Below are positions 28,322-37,917 of a stretch of 64,000 bases of DNA, one piece after another. This DNA is from Bacilli bacterium. GTDB lineage: Bacteria > Bacillota_I > Bacilli_A > RF39 > UBA660. The position numbers were made by a program, and so were the translations under genes. The DNA lies in NCBI GenBank assembly GCA_900769695.1, contig CAAGHO010000018.1:62001-126000 (forward strand), given 5' to 3'. The notes under the pieces are model-generated. The model worked only from the letters and a program-made list of their open reading frames with translations, ran no database searches and was not told the DNA's origin. How positions within the stretch are numbered: the stretch's first letter is position 1; each line of letters starts with the position of its first letter.

Positions 28322-29152
28322 CTATTTACCATTACGACGACGTACAATAAACTTATCAGATTGTTTTTTCTTACGTGTCTTATATCCAAGTGCAGGTTTA
28401 CCCCAAGGTGTAACTGGTGCTTTACGTCCAATTGGTGCACGTCCTTCACCACCACCATGTGGATGGTCATTAGGGTTCATAACAGATCCACGTACTGTAG
28501 GTCTAACTCCCATATGACGTTTACGTCCTGCTTTTCCAACTTTTACAAGTGATGAGTCTTCATTTCCAACTTCACCAATTGTTGCCATACAAGTTCCAAG
28601 AACTTTTCTTTGTTCTCCACTTGATAAACGAATCATTACATATTTTCCTTCACGACCAAGGATTTGAGCTGATGAACCAGCACTTCTTGCTAATTCTCCA
28701 CCTTTTCCTGGACGAAGTTCAATATTATGAATTGTAGTACCAACAGGAATTGACATAATAGGTAATGCATTACCAACTTTTATATCAGCTCCTTCTCCTG
28801 ATTCAACTTTCATACCTACTGCTAAGTTCTTTGGAGCGATAATATATCTTTTTTCTCCATCTACATAATTGATTAATGCAATATTAGCAGTTCTGTTTGG
28901 ATCATATTCTATACTTGCTACAACTCCAGGTACGTTAAATTTATTTCTTTTAAAATCAATGATACGATATTTTCTTTTAACACCGCCGCCTTGATGACGA
29001 ACAGTAATCTTACCTTGATTATTACGTCCAGCATTTTTCTTTAATGTAACAACTAGACTTTTTTCAGGAGTAGTTTTAGTAATTTCAGTGTTTACTAAAG
29101 TACTCATCTTTCTACGTCCTGGTGTAGTAGGTTTATAATTTCTTATTGCCAT
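28322..29152 (-). CDS. rplB: 50S ribosomal protein uL2
   Basis: 276 aa. [19 protein letters not shown] at the start; the C-terminal [18 protein letters not shown] contains the His implicated in peptidyl-transferase centre organisation. Full length. Confidence 0.98.
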   Translation of the reverse strand: MAIRNYKPTTPGRRKMSTLVNTEITKTTPEKSLVVTLKKNAGRNNQGKITVRHQGGGVKRKYRIIDFKRNKFNVPGVVASIEYDPNRTANIALINYVDGEKRYIIAPKNLAVGMKVESGEGADIKVGNALPIMSIPVGTTIHNIELRPGKGGELARSAGSSAQILGREGKYVMIRLSSGEQRKVLGTCMATIGEVGNEDSSLVKVGKAGRKRHMGVRPTVRGSVMNPNDHPHGGGEGRAPIGRKAPVTPWGKPALGYKTRKKKQSDKFIVRRRNGK

Positions 29153-29167
29153 AATTTTTTATCCTCC

Positions 29168-29452
29168 TTAACCAAGATCAATTGTTTGGCCTTCCTTAAG
29201 TGTAACAATAGCTTTCTTTGATCTATTAGTCATACCTGTATAACGACCAACTCTTCTTTTTTTAGGTTTTTCATTTATTGTTTTAATTGATGTAACTTTA
29301 ACATCAAATATTTTTTCAATAGCAGCCTTAATTTCAGTCTTATTAGCTCTTGGATCAACTTTGAAAGTATATTGTCCAGCTTCTTTTGCTATTTGACTCT
29401 TTTCAGTAATTACTGGTGCTTTGATAATTTCTAAATATTTAGTATCTTGCAT
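29168..29452 (-). CDS. rplW: 50S ribosomal protein uL23
   Basis: 94 aa. [25 protein letters not shown] and [22 protein letters not shown] identify it. Exit-tunnel protein that binds trigger factor. Its ATG overlaps the rplD stop by one base. Confidence 0.97.
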   Translation of the reverse strand: MQDTKYLEIIKAPVITEKSQIAKEAGQYTFKVDPRANKTEIKAAIEKIFDVKVTSIKTINEKPKKRRVGRYTGMTNRSKKAIVTLKEGQTIDLG

Positions 29453-30078
29453 TATGCTAGCACCTCCTCAATTTTTGCTAAAGCATCTTTTGTTACTACT
29501 AAGTAATCAGCTCCAACTAAATCTAATGGACTAATTTCTTCTGGTGTAACTAAGAATACGTTAGCTAAATTTCTAGTAGCTAAAATTGTATTTTCATCAA
29601 ATTCATTTACTACTAATAAAACTTTCTTATCAGCAACTTTTAATGCTTCTAATACTTTTTTGAAATCTTTAGTCTTAGGTGTTGCTAAAACTAATTCTTC
29701 TAATACGATAATTGCATTTTCTAAAGCTTTATGAGAATAAGCTGATTTAATAGCAATTTGTCTTTCTTTACGATTTTGTTTTTTACTATAATCGCGAGGT
29801 ACTGGAGTTCCGTATCTTCCTCCACCTACCCATTGAACAGCTCTAATTGAACCTTGACGAGCATGTCCTGTTCCTTTTTGTCTCCATGGTTTTCTTCCAC
29901 CACCACTAACTTCTGAACGAGTTTTTGTTGAATGTGTTCCTTGTCTAAGTGATGCACGTCCTAAAATAATTGCATCATATAAAACTTTATCATTTGGAGT
30001 AACACCAAATACATTTTCATTTAATTTAACATCATTAATTTTTTCACCTTTTATATTGAAAAGATCTACTTTTTTCAT
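29452..30078 (-). CDS. rplD: 50S ribosomal protein uL4
   Basis: 208 aa from the ATG at 30078 with AAAGGAGG upstream; a 15-codon upstream extension is not used. The [24 protein letters not shown] loop that lines the tunnel is intact. In E. coli L4 also represses the S10 operon by binding its leader, relevant to the structured leader upstream of rpsJ. Confidence 0.97.
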   Translation of the reverse strand: MKKVDLFNIKGEKINDVKLNENVFGVTPNDKVLYDAIILGRASLRQGTHSTKTRSEVSGGGRKPWRQKGTGHARQGSIRAVQWVGGGRYGTPVPRDYSKKQNRKERQIAIKSAYSHKALENAIIVLEELVLATPKTKDFKKVLEALKVADKKVLLVVNEFDENTILATRNLANVFLVTPEEISPLDLVGADYLVVTKDALAKIEEVLA

Positions 30079-30143
30079 ATCATTTCCTCCTTTCATCACA
30101 TTATTTATCATAGTTTTATTCATATTATTTAGCCTGCGATGAT

Positions 30144-30884
30144 TTATTCTGCTGCATTTTCTACTTCTTCAACAGTAGCTTCTGCATTTTCTTCTGGTGT
30201 ATCTATAACTTCAACTTCTTCTACATAAGTAATTAAGTCAGCTGGAGTTTTAACTACATCAGGATTTTTTACAGCTGTACGAATGATAACTAATGATTGT
30301 TTTGGACCTGGAACATTTCCTTTTACAAGGATTACGTTATTTTCTGTATCTATAGAAATAACTTCTAGATTTTGAATTGTTGTTTTAACATTACCCATGT
30401 GTCCTGGCATTTTTTTACCTTTAAGAACATGCATTGGTAACATTGTACCAAGTGAACCAACACCTCTATGATATTGAGAACCATGTCCCATAGGACCACG
30501 AGATTGGTTGTGACGTTTAATAACGCCTTGGAATCCTTTACCTTTACTGATTCCACTTACATCAACCATTTCCCCTTCTTTAAAAGTATCAACTGAAATG
30601 ATTTGTCCTAATGAATAATCACTTGTATTAATACCTCTAATTTCTCTTAAGAAGCGCTTAGGTTCAGTATTTGCTTTCTTTGTATGACCCAATTGTGGTT
30701 TGTTGACAACTTTTTCTCTTACAGTTCCTGTAGCAAGTTGAACAGCATCATAACCATCTTTTTCAACTGTTTTAATTTGAGTAACAACGTTTGGTTCTAC
30801 TTCAATAACAGTAACCGGAATTAATTTACCATTTTTAGTAAATACTTGAGTCATTCCGATTTTTTTACCTAAGATTCCTTTCAT
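30144..30884 (-). CDS. rplC: 50S ribosomal protein uL3
   Basis: 246 aa, about 35 residues longer than typical because of an acidic Glu-rich C-terminal tail ([26 protein letters not shown], here from about 215). The core [43 protein letters not shown] and KMPGHMGN is normal. The tail has no known function; similar tails occur in some Mollicutes-related lineages. Confidence 0.97.
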   Translation of the reverse strand: MKGILGKKIGMTQVFTKNGKLIPVTVIEVEPNVVTQIKTVEKDGYDAVQLATGTVREKVVNKPQLGHTKKANTEPKRFLREIRGINTSDYSLGQIISVDTFKEGEMVDVSGISKGKGFQGVIKRHNQSRGPMGHGSQYHRGVGSLGTMLPMHVLKGKKMPGHMGNVKTTIQNLEVISIDTENNVILVKGNVPGPKQSLVIIRTAVKNPDVVKTPADLITYVEEVEVIDTPEENAEATVEEVENAAE

Positions 30885-30901
30885 TTTCTAATCCTCCTAA
30901 A

Positions 30902-31213
30902 TTATTTTGTTTTAATATCAATATCAACACCGCTTGGTAAATCTAAATGAGCTAACGCATCAATAGTTTCCTTACTTGGATTTTTGATATCTATAAGTCT
31001 CTTGTGTGTACGCATTTCGAATTGTTCACGAGAATCTTTATATTTATGAACAGCTCTTAAAATTGTAAACTTTTCTATTTCAGTTGGAAGTGGAACTGGT
31101 CCAGAAATTTCTCCGCCTGATCTTTTAATCGTTTCAACAATTTTAGTAGCCGCATTATCTAAAACTCTGTGATCATAAGCTTTTAAACGAATACGAACTG
31201 TTGCTTTTGACAT
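30902..31213 (-). CDS. rpsJ: 30S ribosomal protein uS10
   Basis: 103 aa, first gene of the superoperon. [40 protein letters not shown] and [10 protein letters not shown] identify it. Also acts as NusE in antitermination complexes. GGGAGG lies upstream of the ATG. Confidence 0.98.
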   Translation of the reverse strand: MSKATVRIRLKAYDHRVLDNAATKIVETIKRSGGEISGPVPLPTEIEKFTILRAVHKYKDSREQFEMRTHKRLIDIKNPSKETIDALAHLDLPSGVDIDIKTK

Positions 31214-31331
31214 TTATATATCCTCCCTTCGCCTATATCTAGTATAGACTTGCTCCATGCAAATAACCCAATACTTAGTTAGCAACTTAACCTAGTGTAT
31301 CGACAACCTTGCATATCTAAGCAGTCACACA
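31214..31331 (-). promoter_or_regulatory. Structured 5' leader of the S10 operon
   Basis: The ~115-nt leader between promoter and rpsJ has two distant complementary arms (31309-31326 and 31247-31262) that can pair GACTGCT with AGC-AGTC and ATGCAA with TTGCAT, enclosing an inner AGTT/AACT hairpin. This closed multi-stem shape is what autoregulatory ribosomal leaders look like. The ligand is unknown; L4 would be the analogy from E. coli. Confidence 0.5.
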
Positions 31332-31337
31332 GTTAAA

Positions 31338-31367
31338 ATTATAGCACACTACTGGCTTATTTTGCAA
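31338..31367 (-). promoter_or_regulatory. S10 superoperon promoter
   Basis: TTGCAA (31362-31367) and TATAAT (31338-31343) are 18 bases apart on the minus strand, with a TG one base before the -10 (extended -10). Transcription would start near 31331. Confidence 0.8.
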
Positions 31368-31388
31368 GCATTTTTTGTCGTTTTATAA

Positions 31389-31457
31389 GAAAAAAATTAG
31401 GCTATCATAAAAACTTATTCAAAAAAATTTCTTTTAATGAATATTTATAGCCTAATT
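31389..31457 (-). terminator. Probable terminator of the Y-family polymerase gene
   Basis: Eleven-base perfect arms (31395-31405 and 31447-31457) are separated by about 41 bases that can form their own AT-rich stem; a T-run follows on the minus strand. It begins 8 bases after the dinB-like stop. Confidence 0.6.
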
Positions 31458-31464
31458 ATTATTA

Positions 31465-32670
31465 TCACTTTTCTTTAGTTTGTTTTTCAACTAGTGATGC
31501 AGGAATTATAAAATTATTTCCAAATTTAGAATTTATATCATCTATTGTCTTTTGAATTGAAGAATCATCTTGTTCTTCTTCTAAATCAAATAAGGATACT
31601 TGAGTTTTTCTATCATTACATAAATCTGATAAACGAACCCCTATAAGTCTAATCGGATCTTTCTTCCAATATTTTTCTAATAACTCAATTATTGTTTGAT
31701 AGATAATTTCTGTTTTATCTGTTGGATTTGATAACTTAGTTTGTCTAGAATAAGTTTCAAACTGATTGTTTTTAAAGACTATTGCTACTACATTACAATA
31801 CTTCTTCTTTTCTCTAAGTTCTCTGCTTATATTAGAAACCTGTCTTAAAAGAACTTTCTTGAGTTTTAAAATATCTTCTTCATCTTTTGGTAAAGTTTCA
31901 GTAACACTTATACTTTGATTTTTTGATGTTTGATGTTCAACTTTACTTTCATCAATACCATTGGCTGAATTTTTTAGAAATTCTGCTTGATTCTTAAAAT
32001 GGTATCTTAAAAAATCAATATCCTTAGCCGCTAGAGCACCAATCGTATTAATATTTAAATTTCTTAATTTCTTTGATGTTTGTCTCCCTACCATGAATAG
32101 ATTCTCTATAGGAAGAGGCCACATTTTTGTTTTAACCTCATCCTCAAAAAGGGTATGAACCTTATCTGGTTTTTCAAAGTCACTAGCCATCTTAGCACAT
32201 AACATGTTATTAGCAACACCAACATTAACTGTAAAACCAAATCTTTTCTTTACTTCATCCTTTATATAATAAGCTAGTTTTATATAATCCTTATATATAT
32301 AGCTTGTTCCTGTAAAATCCATAAAAGCTTCATCCACTGAATATTTTAAAACATTAGGTGTAAATGTCTTTAGAAAATCGTGAAACTCCTTTGATTTTTG
32401 ATAATACCAATTATAGTTTGGTGGAAATATTTTTAAATTTGGACATTTACTTCTAGCTGAATACAAAGTTTCTGCTGTTTCTATTCCAAACTTTTTAGCA
32501 ATAGGACTTTTAGCTAAAACAATACCACTTCTTTTTTTCTCATCTCCACCTATAACTGCTGGTATTTTTCTAATATCAACATTATATCCTTCTTTTAAAA
32601 GTAAGACTGCAGTCCAAGACAAAAAAGCGTTATTAACATCAACGTGAAATATTATCCTTTTTTTCTCCAT
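31465..32670 (-). CDS. dinB: Y-family DNA polymerase (DNA polymerase IV-like)
   Basis: 401 aa. Translesion DNA polymerase with palm/fingers, thumb, and little-finger domains. Catalytic residues: D11 in FHVDVNNAF and D113-E114 in YSVDEAFMDF. The variant IGGDEKKRSGIVLAKS near residues 40-54 and the WTAV insertion mark a Firmicutes subfamily apart from canonical DinB, so the symbol is by family. The C-terminus (QVSLFDLEEEQ, about 365-375) contains a QxxLF-type beta-clamp-binding peptide. ATG at 32670 follows GGGTGG; an upstream in-frame TTG is ignored. Stands alone between two terminators. Confidence 0.88.
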   Translation of the reverse strand: MEKKRIIFHVDVNNAFLSWTAVLLLKEGYNVDIRKIPAVIGGDEKKRSGIVLAKSPIAKKFGIETAETLYSARSKCPNLKIFPPNYNWYYQKSKEFHDFLKTFTPNVLKYSVDEAFMDFTGTSYIYKDYIKLAYYIKDEVKKRFGFTVNVGVANNMLCAKMASDFEKPDKVHTLFEDEVKTKMWPLPIENLFMVGRQTSKKLRNLNINTIGALAAKDIDFLRYHFKNQAEFLKNSANGIDESKVEHQTSKNQSISVTETLPKDEEDILKLKKVLLRQVSNISRELREKKKYCNVVAIVFKNNQFETYSRQTKLSNPTDKTEIIYQTIIELLEKYWKKDPIRLIGVRLSDLCNDRKTQVSLFDLEEEQDDSSIQKTIDDINSKFGNNFIIPASLVEKQTKEK

Positions 32671-32723
32671 GCTACCACCCAAATTAATTATAGAACAAAG
32701 TTTCTATATTTACAATCGAACAA

Positions 32724-32775
32724 ACAAAAAAATACACTAAAAACTAATTAAAGATATTATATTTATTAGTTTTTA
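32724..32775 (-). terminator. Terminator of the AAA/DUF4143 gene
   Basis: Eleven-base arms (32738-32748 and 32765-32775) around a 16-base loop, seven bases after the stop, with an A-rich stretch downstream that gives a T-rich tail on the minus strand. Confidence 0.6.
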
Positions 32776-32781
32776 ATGTAA

Positions 32782-34059
32782 TTATATTTTACTATCATTT
32801 AAACAGAAGATTGCATATATAGGTAAATATCTAATATCTTTCTTTGTGGAAAAATTATTTTCCGTTATACGATATCCTTCTTTGACTGTGAATTTTTTCA
32901 TTAGAACAGATAATGACTTAGCCTTTGACATTAACTTAGTAGTAATTTCTAAAGGAATAATCTCACCCATACGGTTTTGAATTACAAAGTTAACCTCTGC
33001 TTTTCCCTGAGATTGATAATAATATAGAGAATATCCTGATTCTACTAAGGTCTTTGCAATATGATTTTCATATAAGGTCTCCCTGATATTTTCGTCAGTT
33101 TCAAATTCTTTTTTAGTAACATTTAACATTGAATAAAGAAGTCCATCATCTAACATATATAATTTAAAACTTTCCTCTTCTCTACAACTACTAAGTGGAG
33201 ATTTAATATTTCTAATCTTATAACTTCTTGCAACTATCTGATTATTAACCAAATAATTAATTGATGATTCATACTCTTTAGCACGACGTCCATAACCAAT
33301 TAAACCATATTGAAATTTTTTATTTTCTTTACGTAATTGAAAAGAAACTGATGATAATACCTCTATTCCTCTTGGAATATCAATTAAATTACTGCTTAAA
33401 GCAATTTCTTTTATATAAGCATCTAAAGTTTTTTGTTTTAAAGCTTTTATTTGACTATCACTATATCCATCTAAATAAGCTTTAACAATTTCTGGAAGTC
33501 CACCAATTCTCAAGTAATCATAAAATAAATCTAGTGCTACCTGATGGAAGGCACAAGTTCTTCTTTTTATAAAAGATTCTCTGATAATATCTGCTAACTG
33601 TTTTTCACCACGTGCCCACAAAAATTCTTCAAAATCCATTTCATACATAGATTTGAATTGTAACTCAACACCTTTAAATTCATTTAAGTTTTCTCTTCTA
33701 GAAGTTATAGCAATTATATGATAAGGATTATTACCTCCACCAAATAACTTTATTCCTTTAACTATATCAATACTATTAAGATTATCAAATACTATTAGGG
33801 TATCATTAGGTAGAATTGTTTCACCAGATAAAATGGATAAATTGACTATTATTTTATCAGGTGACTTTTCTTGTTTAAAAATATCAAGTAGTCTTTTATT
33901 ATTATCAGCGTTAAAGTAAACAACATTCTTATACTCATTTTTTCCAAATTCTAAAACTGTAAAAGTTTTTCCTATTTGTCTAGGTCCATATACAACTAAT
34001 GGTTTTCTAATTAGATCTTTTTTCCATTTTGTAAAAAATAAAGATATTTTTCGTTCCAT
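32782..34059 (-). CDS. AAA ATPase with DUF4143 domain
   Basis: 425 aa. N-terminal AAA_14-type ATPase with Walker A GPRQIGKT (25-32); the Walker B position reads TLIVFDNLN (87-95) where family members usually have DE(I/V)Q, so the catalytic Glu is missing. The C-terminal DUF4143 domain (AYIKEIALSSNLIDIPRG, EVNFVIQNRMGEIIPLEIT) carries the E-x-D/N-F nuclease-like pattern. These proteins are widespread in gut bacteria and laterally mobile; their function is unsettled. Single-gene unit. Confidence 0.85.
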   Translation of the reverse strand: MERKISLFFTKWKKDLIRKPLVVYGPRQIGKTFTVLEFGKNEYKNVVYFNADNNKRLLDIFKQEKSPDKIIVNLSILSGETILPNDTLIVFDNLNSIDIVKGIKLFGGGNNPYHIIAITSRRENLNEFKGVELQFKSMYEMDFEEFLWARGEKQLADIIRESFIKRRTCAFHQVALDLFYDYLRIGGLPEIVKAYLDGYSDSQIKALKQKTLDAYIKEIALSSNLIDIPRGIEVLSSVSFQLRKENKKFQYGLIGYGRRAKEYESSINYLVNNQIVARSYKIRNIKSPLSSCREEESFKLYMLDDGLLYSMLNVTKKEFETDENIRETLYENHIAKTLVESGYSLYYYQSQGKAEVNFVIQNRMGEIIPLEITTKLMSKAKSLSVLMKKFTVKEGYRITENNFSTKKDIRYLPIYAIFCLNDSKI

Positions 34060-34149
34060 AAAGTGTCATCTCCCTACATATTTTCTAAAATAAGTATATT
34101 ATTTTTTTATATTTTAGTCAATAAAAGTCTTAAAAATTTGCAAAATAAA

Positions 34150-34170
34150 AAGACTAATACTGCTCGTCTT
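34150..34170 (-). terminator. Weak terminator of spo0A
   Basis: Five-base arms AAGAC/GTCTT (34150-34154, 34166-34170) with an 11-base loop straddle the spo0A stop and precede TTTTTATTTT on the minus strand. A short stem, so efficiency is uncertain. Confidence 0.4.
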
Positions 34171-34945
34171 ACTTTACTGCTGAGGCTTCATTAAATTCTA
34201 ATCGTAATTTATCTGCAATTGTTACAATAAATTCTGAATTAGTTGGTTTTGCTTTATCAATATCAACGCTATGCCCAAATATTTCTTCCATTAATTGCCA
34301 ATTGCCTCTATTCCAACTAACTTCTATGGCATGACGTATTGCTCTTTCAACCCTAGATACTGTTGTTGAATACTTTTCGGCTACTTCTGGATATAACTCC
34401 TTGGTAATTCCTCCAATTACATCTGGTCTTTCATAAAGCATCATTATTCCATCTCTTATATATTGATAACCTTTTATATGAGATGGCATTCCTAACTCAT
34501 GTAAAATTTTAGTCGTTGATTTTTCTAAATTATTTCGATATAAATCAATACTCTTAGATTTGTAATTGTTATTATCAGTTATTTCTAGAACTCTTTTCTC
34601 TAAATCTGATAATTCAAATGGTTTTAAAATATAATAATTTACCCCTAATTCAGATACTCTTCTTATTATATCTGGTGTATTATATGAAGTTAAAACAATT
34701 GTCTTTCTTTCAATATTTTTCTTTTTCATATATTCAAGAACTGATATTCCATCTTTGTTTGGCATTATCAAATCAAGTACCATAACATCAAATTTATCAG
34801 ATTGTTTCTCTATTATATTTAACCCTTCAACTCCGTCATGTGCCTCCATTGCAACCTCAATGCTTGCGTGTTTACTAAAATACTCCTTTATCATACTGAT
34901 TAATTCTTTATTATCATCAATCACTAATAATCTTGTTTTTTCCAT
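34169..34945 (-). CDS. spo0A: Sporulation master regulator Spo0A
   Basis: 258 aa from the ATG at 34945 (GGAGA upstream); an upstream GTG frame extension is rejected. Receiver domain with acidic pocket D10-D11, phospho-acceptor D58 ([13 protein letters not shown]), the conserved Thr in IVLTSY and Lys in YILKPF. After a linker, the Spo0A_C domain has [49 protein letters not shown] and [18 protein letters not shown], the sigma-contact and DNA-recognition helices. Phosphorylated Spo0A commits cells to sporulation. It follows the c-di-AMP cyclase genes, not spoIVB as in Bacillus. Confidence 0.98.
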   Translation of the reverse strand: MEKTRLLVIDDNKELISMIKEYFSKHASIEVAMEAHDGVEGLNIIEKQSDKFDVMVLDLIMPNKDGISVLEYMKKKNIERKTIVLTSYNTPDIIRRVSELGVNYYILKPFELSDLEKRVLEITDNNNYKSKSIDLYRNNLEKSTTKILHELGMPSHIKGYQYIRDGIMMLYERPDVIGGITKELYPEVAEKYSTTVSRVERAIRHAIEVSWNRGNWQLMEEIFGHSVDIDKAKPTNSEFIVTIADKLRLEFNEASAVK

Positions 34946-34977
34946 TATTTCTCCTTCCCTATACTGCACGCAACTAT

Positions 34978-35006
34978 ATTATATACCAATATAAAAATTT
35001 TTTAAA
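34978..35006 (-). promoter_or_regulatory. Probable spo0A promoter
   Basis: TTTAAA (35001-35006) and TATAAT (34978-34983) with a 17-base spacer on the minus strand; the -35 is weak, as expected for an activated promoter. Confidence 0.45.
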
Positions 35007-35010
35007 GCGC

Positions 35011-35033
35011 AAAAAAAGACAAGTTTTGTCGAA
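35011..35033. promoter_or_regulatory. Hairpin and 0A-box-like TTGTCGAA upstream of spo0A
   Basis: TTGTCGAA (35026-35033, plus strand) matches the Spo0A binding-site core (TGTCGAA) and lies just upstream of the probable spo0A promoter. The same bases form a 5-bp hairpin GACAA/TTGTC (35018-35030) followed by a T-run on the minus strand, so the match could be part of a terminator rather than a regulatory box. Confidence 0.4.
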
Positions 35034-35037
35034 AAAG

Positions 35038-35065
35038 AAAAAGTAAACCACTTAGATTTACTTTT
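35038..35065 (-). terminator. Terminator of cdaA-cdaR
   Basis: Nine-base arms (35038-35046 and 35057-35065) overlap the cdaR stop; T-rich sequence follows on the minus strand. Confidence 0.65.
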
Positions 35066-36413
35066 CACTAATTCTAACTTTAACTTTCTTTGTCTTAGAT
35101 GTATATGAAAGTTTCAAATCTTCACCCTTAACCTTAACTTCTACTTCATGCTCACCAACACCATAACCTTTAAGATCAATGTAAGCAGTGATAGAATTTG
35201 CATCAACTTTATTAACAACATCTTGACTACCTTTAACTATAACAACTACTTTACTATCAGCTTCTGATAGAGCTTGTACTTTATATTTGCTATCTAGATT
35301 TTCAGTTGCAATAGAAATATTTGGAATTTCCTTGCTTGTTGAAGAATCAACATTTACAGTAACAGTTAATGTCTTAGAACTTATAGCTGTAATACCACTA
35401 GGTTTCTTTAATGTTACCTTGTATGTTTTATTACTTGCAAGTCCATCAACGTCTATTTCTACTGGTAAATATTCAATATCATTAATAGCTTCTTCACTAC
35501 CATAAACAACTACTTTTTCAACACTTAAGTCAGTTGATTGAATTGATTTACCTGTTGCTAAATCTCCCTTTGGAACTATCTTAATAGGAACTTCTTTACT
35601 TGGAGATGTTATTGTTACTTTAGCAGTAACCTTTTTAGGAACTATTTCAACATCTACTACTTTACCATCAGTATCGTATGCTACTAAATCAACATCTTTT
35701 AAAGTAACATCTCCTGCTTTTGGATTAGTAATTTCATCAACATCTACTAATGCCTTAACAGTAGCAACTTTTTTAAGTTTATATTCAGCACCCTTAATAA
35801 TTACATTATCACGATCAAGTTCAACATTTTTAATAGATAATTTTGTATCTAAGTCATCTTTATGTAAAACATCATAAGTAAGACTCTTAGTAGCAGATAC
35901 TTTTGGATAAATTGTAACTGTCACAGTTGAAGGATCTAGTTTATAATCTAGAGACTTTAATTTTTGAGAATACTTAAGTGTTACTTTATGATTTCCTTCA
36001 CCAAGACCAGTTAAATCTACTGAAACTCCTTTAGAAGGAGATTGTTTAGCTAGGAAAATATGTCTTTTTTCACCAACTAATGTAATATCAACTGATTTTG
36101 GTAATCCTTCTACAACATATAATTCTTCATTATAAACTGCAGTTACTGGTTGATTATATAAAATTTCAGCATATTGATCAGCCATAACACTTGACTCTTG
36201 ATCTATTAAAACAAATACTGCAAAAGCAAGAAGTAAACTAATAACTATCAAAGTTGATTTTTTACTCATAAATCTATCAAAACTTTTACTATTGTTTTTA
36301 AATAAATCTGTTATCTTTAAAATAAATTTTGTAATAGGAGTAATTAGCCATTTGTCAAAGAATGATCCAATATGATGCAAAAGTCTTGCAATAAAATTAA
36401 TTATTTTCTTCAT
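35058..36413 (-). CDS. cdaR: YbbR-domain protein CdaR, regulator of the c-di-AMP cyclase
   Basis: 451 aa. One membrane segment (about 53-70) after a basic amphipathic N-terminus, then about four extracytoplasmic YbbR beta-repeats (e.g. NQPVTAVYNEELYVVEGLPKSVDITLVG and repeats with VDVDEI, VEIDVDGL and TAYIDLKG). In Bacillus and Listeria CdaR binds CdaA and adjusts c-di-AMP synthesis in response to the envelope. Start at the second ATG (36413), with GAGGAAGAG upstream; it overlaps the end of cdaA by 17 bp. The third usual partner, glmM, is not present. Confidence 0.9.
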   Translation of the reverse strand: MKKIINFIARLLHHIGSFFDKWLITPITKFILKITDLFKNNSKSFDRFMSKKSTLIVISLLLAFAVFVLIDQESSVMADQYAEILYNQPVTAVYNEELYVVEGLPKSVDITLVGEKRHIFLAKQSPSKGVSVDLTGLGEGNHKVTLKYSQKLKSLDYKLDPSTVTVTIYPKVSATKSLTYDVLHKDDLDTKLSIKNVELDRDNVIIKGAEYKLKKVATVKALVDVDEITNPKAGDVTLKDVDLVAYDTDGKVVDVEIVPKKVTAKVTITSPSKEVPIKIVPKGDLATGKSIQSTDLSVEKVVVYGSEEAINDIEYLPVEIDVDGLASNKTYKVTLKKPSGITAISSKTLTVTVNVDSSTSKEIPNISIATENLDSKYKVQALSEADSKVVVIVKGSQDVVNKVDANSITAYIDLKGYGVGEHEVEVKVKGEDLKLSYTSKTKKVKVRISEK

Positions 36414-37230
36414 ATATCTCTTCCTCATCTATTTCATCTTCATCTAAATTCATATCTTGCTTTGGTCTCAACTCATCAATTAACATAATACGAATATCAT
36501 CTAAAGATAAATTGTAATATAATTCACCTTTAACAGCAACAGACATTCTACCAGTTTCTTCTGAAACAATTAGTGAAATACAATCTGTTTCTTCACTGAT
36601 ACCTAAAGCTGCTCTATGTCTAGTACCAAGTCTCCTATTAATCTTAGTACTATTGCTTGTAGGGAATACTGCACCAGCACAACTTATTCTGTCTCCTTGA
36701 ATAATAACTCCACCATCATGTAATGGATTACCTTCATAGAATATTGCTATTAAAAGATCACTTGTTAAATCTGCATATATTTTCTTTGCTTTATCTATAT
36801 AATTTCCTAAACTGATGTCTCGTTCAAGAACAATCAAGGCTCCAATTCGTTCTTTTCTTAAATAATCCATAGCTTGAACTATTTCATAAACTAAGTGTTC
36901 TCTTTCATCAACTGTTAAAACTTTATGTCTTCCTAACAATTGACTTCTTCCAAGTTGTTCCAAAATATTTCTGATTTCTGGTTGAAAAACAATCATTAAA
37001 GCAACAGGTCCCCACTGAATAATATATTCAAGTAAAACCCTAACAGTTGTTAATCCTAATCCTTGACTAACAAACATCAAAATAATGATTATTACTACTC
37101 CTTTGAATAACATACTTAATTTTACATTATTCTTAATATTCTTTAAAATGAAATAAAATATTAACCAAACAAGTGATACATCAATTAGCTTTCTTGCTAT
37201 ATTAATTATATCTGTAATTGTTATTGTCAT
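36397..37230 (-). CDS. cdaA: Membrane diadenylate cyclase CdaA
   Basis: 277 aa. Condenses two ATP to c-di-AMP, an essential osmotic and cell-wall signal. Three N-terminal membrane helices (about 15-30, 38-55, 60-80) precede the DAC domain; catalytic DGG (172-174, in HDGGVII) and RHR (204-206, in GTRHRAALG) are intact. The C-terminus is an acidic tail (about 258-277). AAGGAGA precedes the ATG. Forms an operon with cdaR. Confidence 0.96.
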   Translation of the reverse strand: MTITITDIINIARKLIDVSLVWLIFYFILKNIKNNVKLSMLFKGVVIIIILMFVSQGLGLTTVRVLLEYIIQWGPVALMIVFQPEIRNILEQLGRSQLLGRHKVLTVDEREHLVYEIVQAMDYLRKERIGALIVLERDISLGNYIDKAKKIYADLTSDLLIAIFYEGNPLHDGGVIIQGDRISCAGAVFPTSNSTKINRRLGTRHRAALGISEETDCISLIVSEETGRMSVAVKGELYYNLSLDDIRIMLIDELRPKQDMNLDEDEIDEEEIYEENN

Positions 37231-37295
37231 TACATCGTCTCCTTTATATTCATATTTATTTAGTATACAAAATTTTATCTAATTAGTAAAGTTAT

Positions 37296-37841
37296 CTACT
37301 GATTGTTATTTATATGTTCTGTTTGTGTAATTGTTGGTGGTATTACTCCAGTATTAATAGTATTAGGTATGTTATTACCAGGTATTGGAATATTATTAAT
37401 TGCTGAAGTTGGCATTGTATTCGAAATACCACCTATAGTTGTAGGTTGACCTATTCCATGACTCACTCCCATTTCTGGAACTGTAGAGTTAACATTCATA
37501 GGTTGTTGATTAATATTTGAATTAATTTCCAAATTTTGAGTTGGAATAGTAGTAGCCTTAACACCTACTGCCTGACTAGGAACAGTTTGATTTATTGCTT
37601 GAGGCTGATTAACAGGAGTAGAAATATCAGATATAGGCGCTGATACCTGACTCTGTTCTGATTGGTTAGAAGATAAATTGGCATGAGATTCTTCATATTC
37701 TTTCTTTGCTTTTTTCTTGTTTAAACTAACCTCAGCCATATATCCTATACATGAACAAATTAATATTCCTGATATAATTGCTACTATTATATATAAAGGA
37801 CCATCAAGTATGTCCCTAAAAAACGTAATAATAAAATCCAT
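37296..37841 (-). CDS. Membrane-anchored low-complexity protein
   Basis: 181 aa. One N-terminal membrane helix (about 15-37), a short basic stretch, then about 130 residues dominated by Asn, Gln, Pro, Thr, Ser and Ile with no Cys or Trp. The tail looks intrinsically disordered. Family not recognised; such proteins in Bacilli can be envelope-associated adaptors. A 65-bp gap separates it from cdaA, so it may be the first gene of the same transcript. Confidence 0.6.
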   Translation of the reverse strand: MDFIITFFRDILDGPLYIIVAIISGILICSCIGYMAEVSLNKKKAKKEYEESHANLSSNQSEQSQVSAPISDISTPVNQPQAINQTVPSQAVGVKATTIPTQNLEINSNINQQPMNVNSTVPEMGVSHGIGQPTTIGGISNTMPTSAINNIPIPGNNIPNTINTGVIPPTITQTEHINNNQ

Positions 37842-37917
37842 CTATCCACCTTCTATTCTTACAATAATATAATAACATTATCGTAGAATTTTTTAAAGTC
37901 TAAATTGTTAAACACTT

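Noticed and set aside
28299..28552. Plus-strand ORFs within rplB
   Set aside because: Antisense shadows of a highly conserved ribosomal protein gene.
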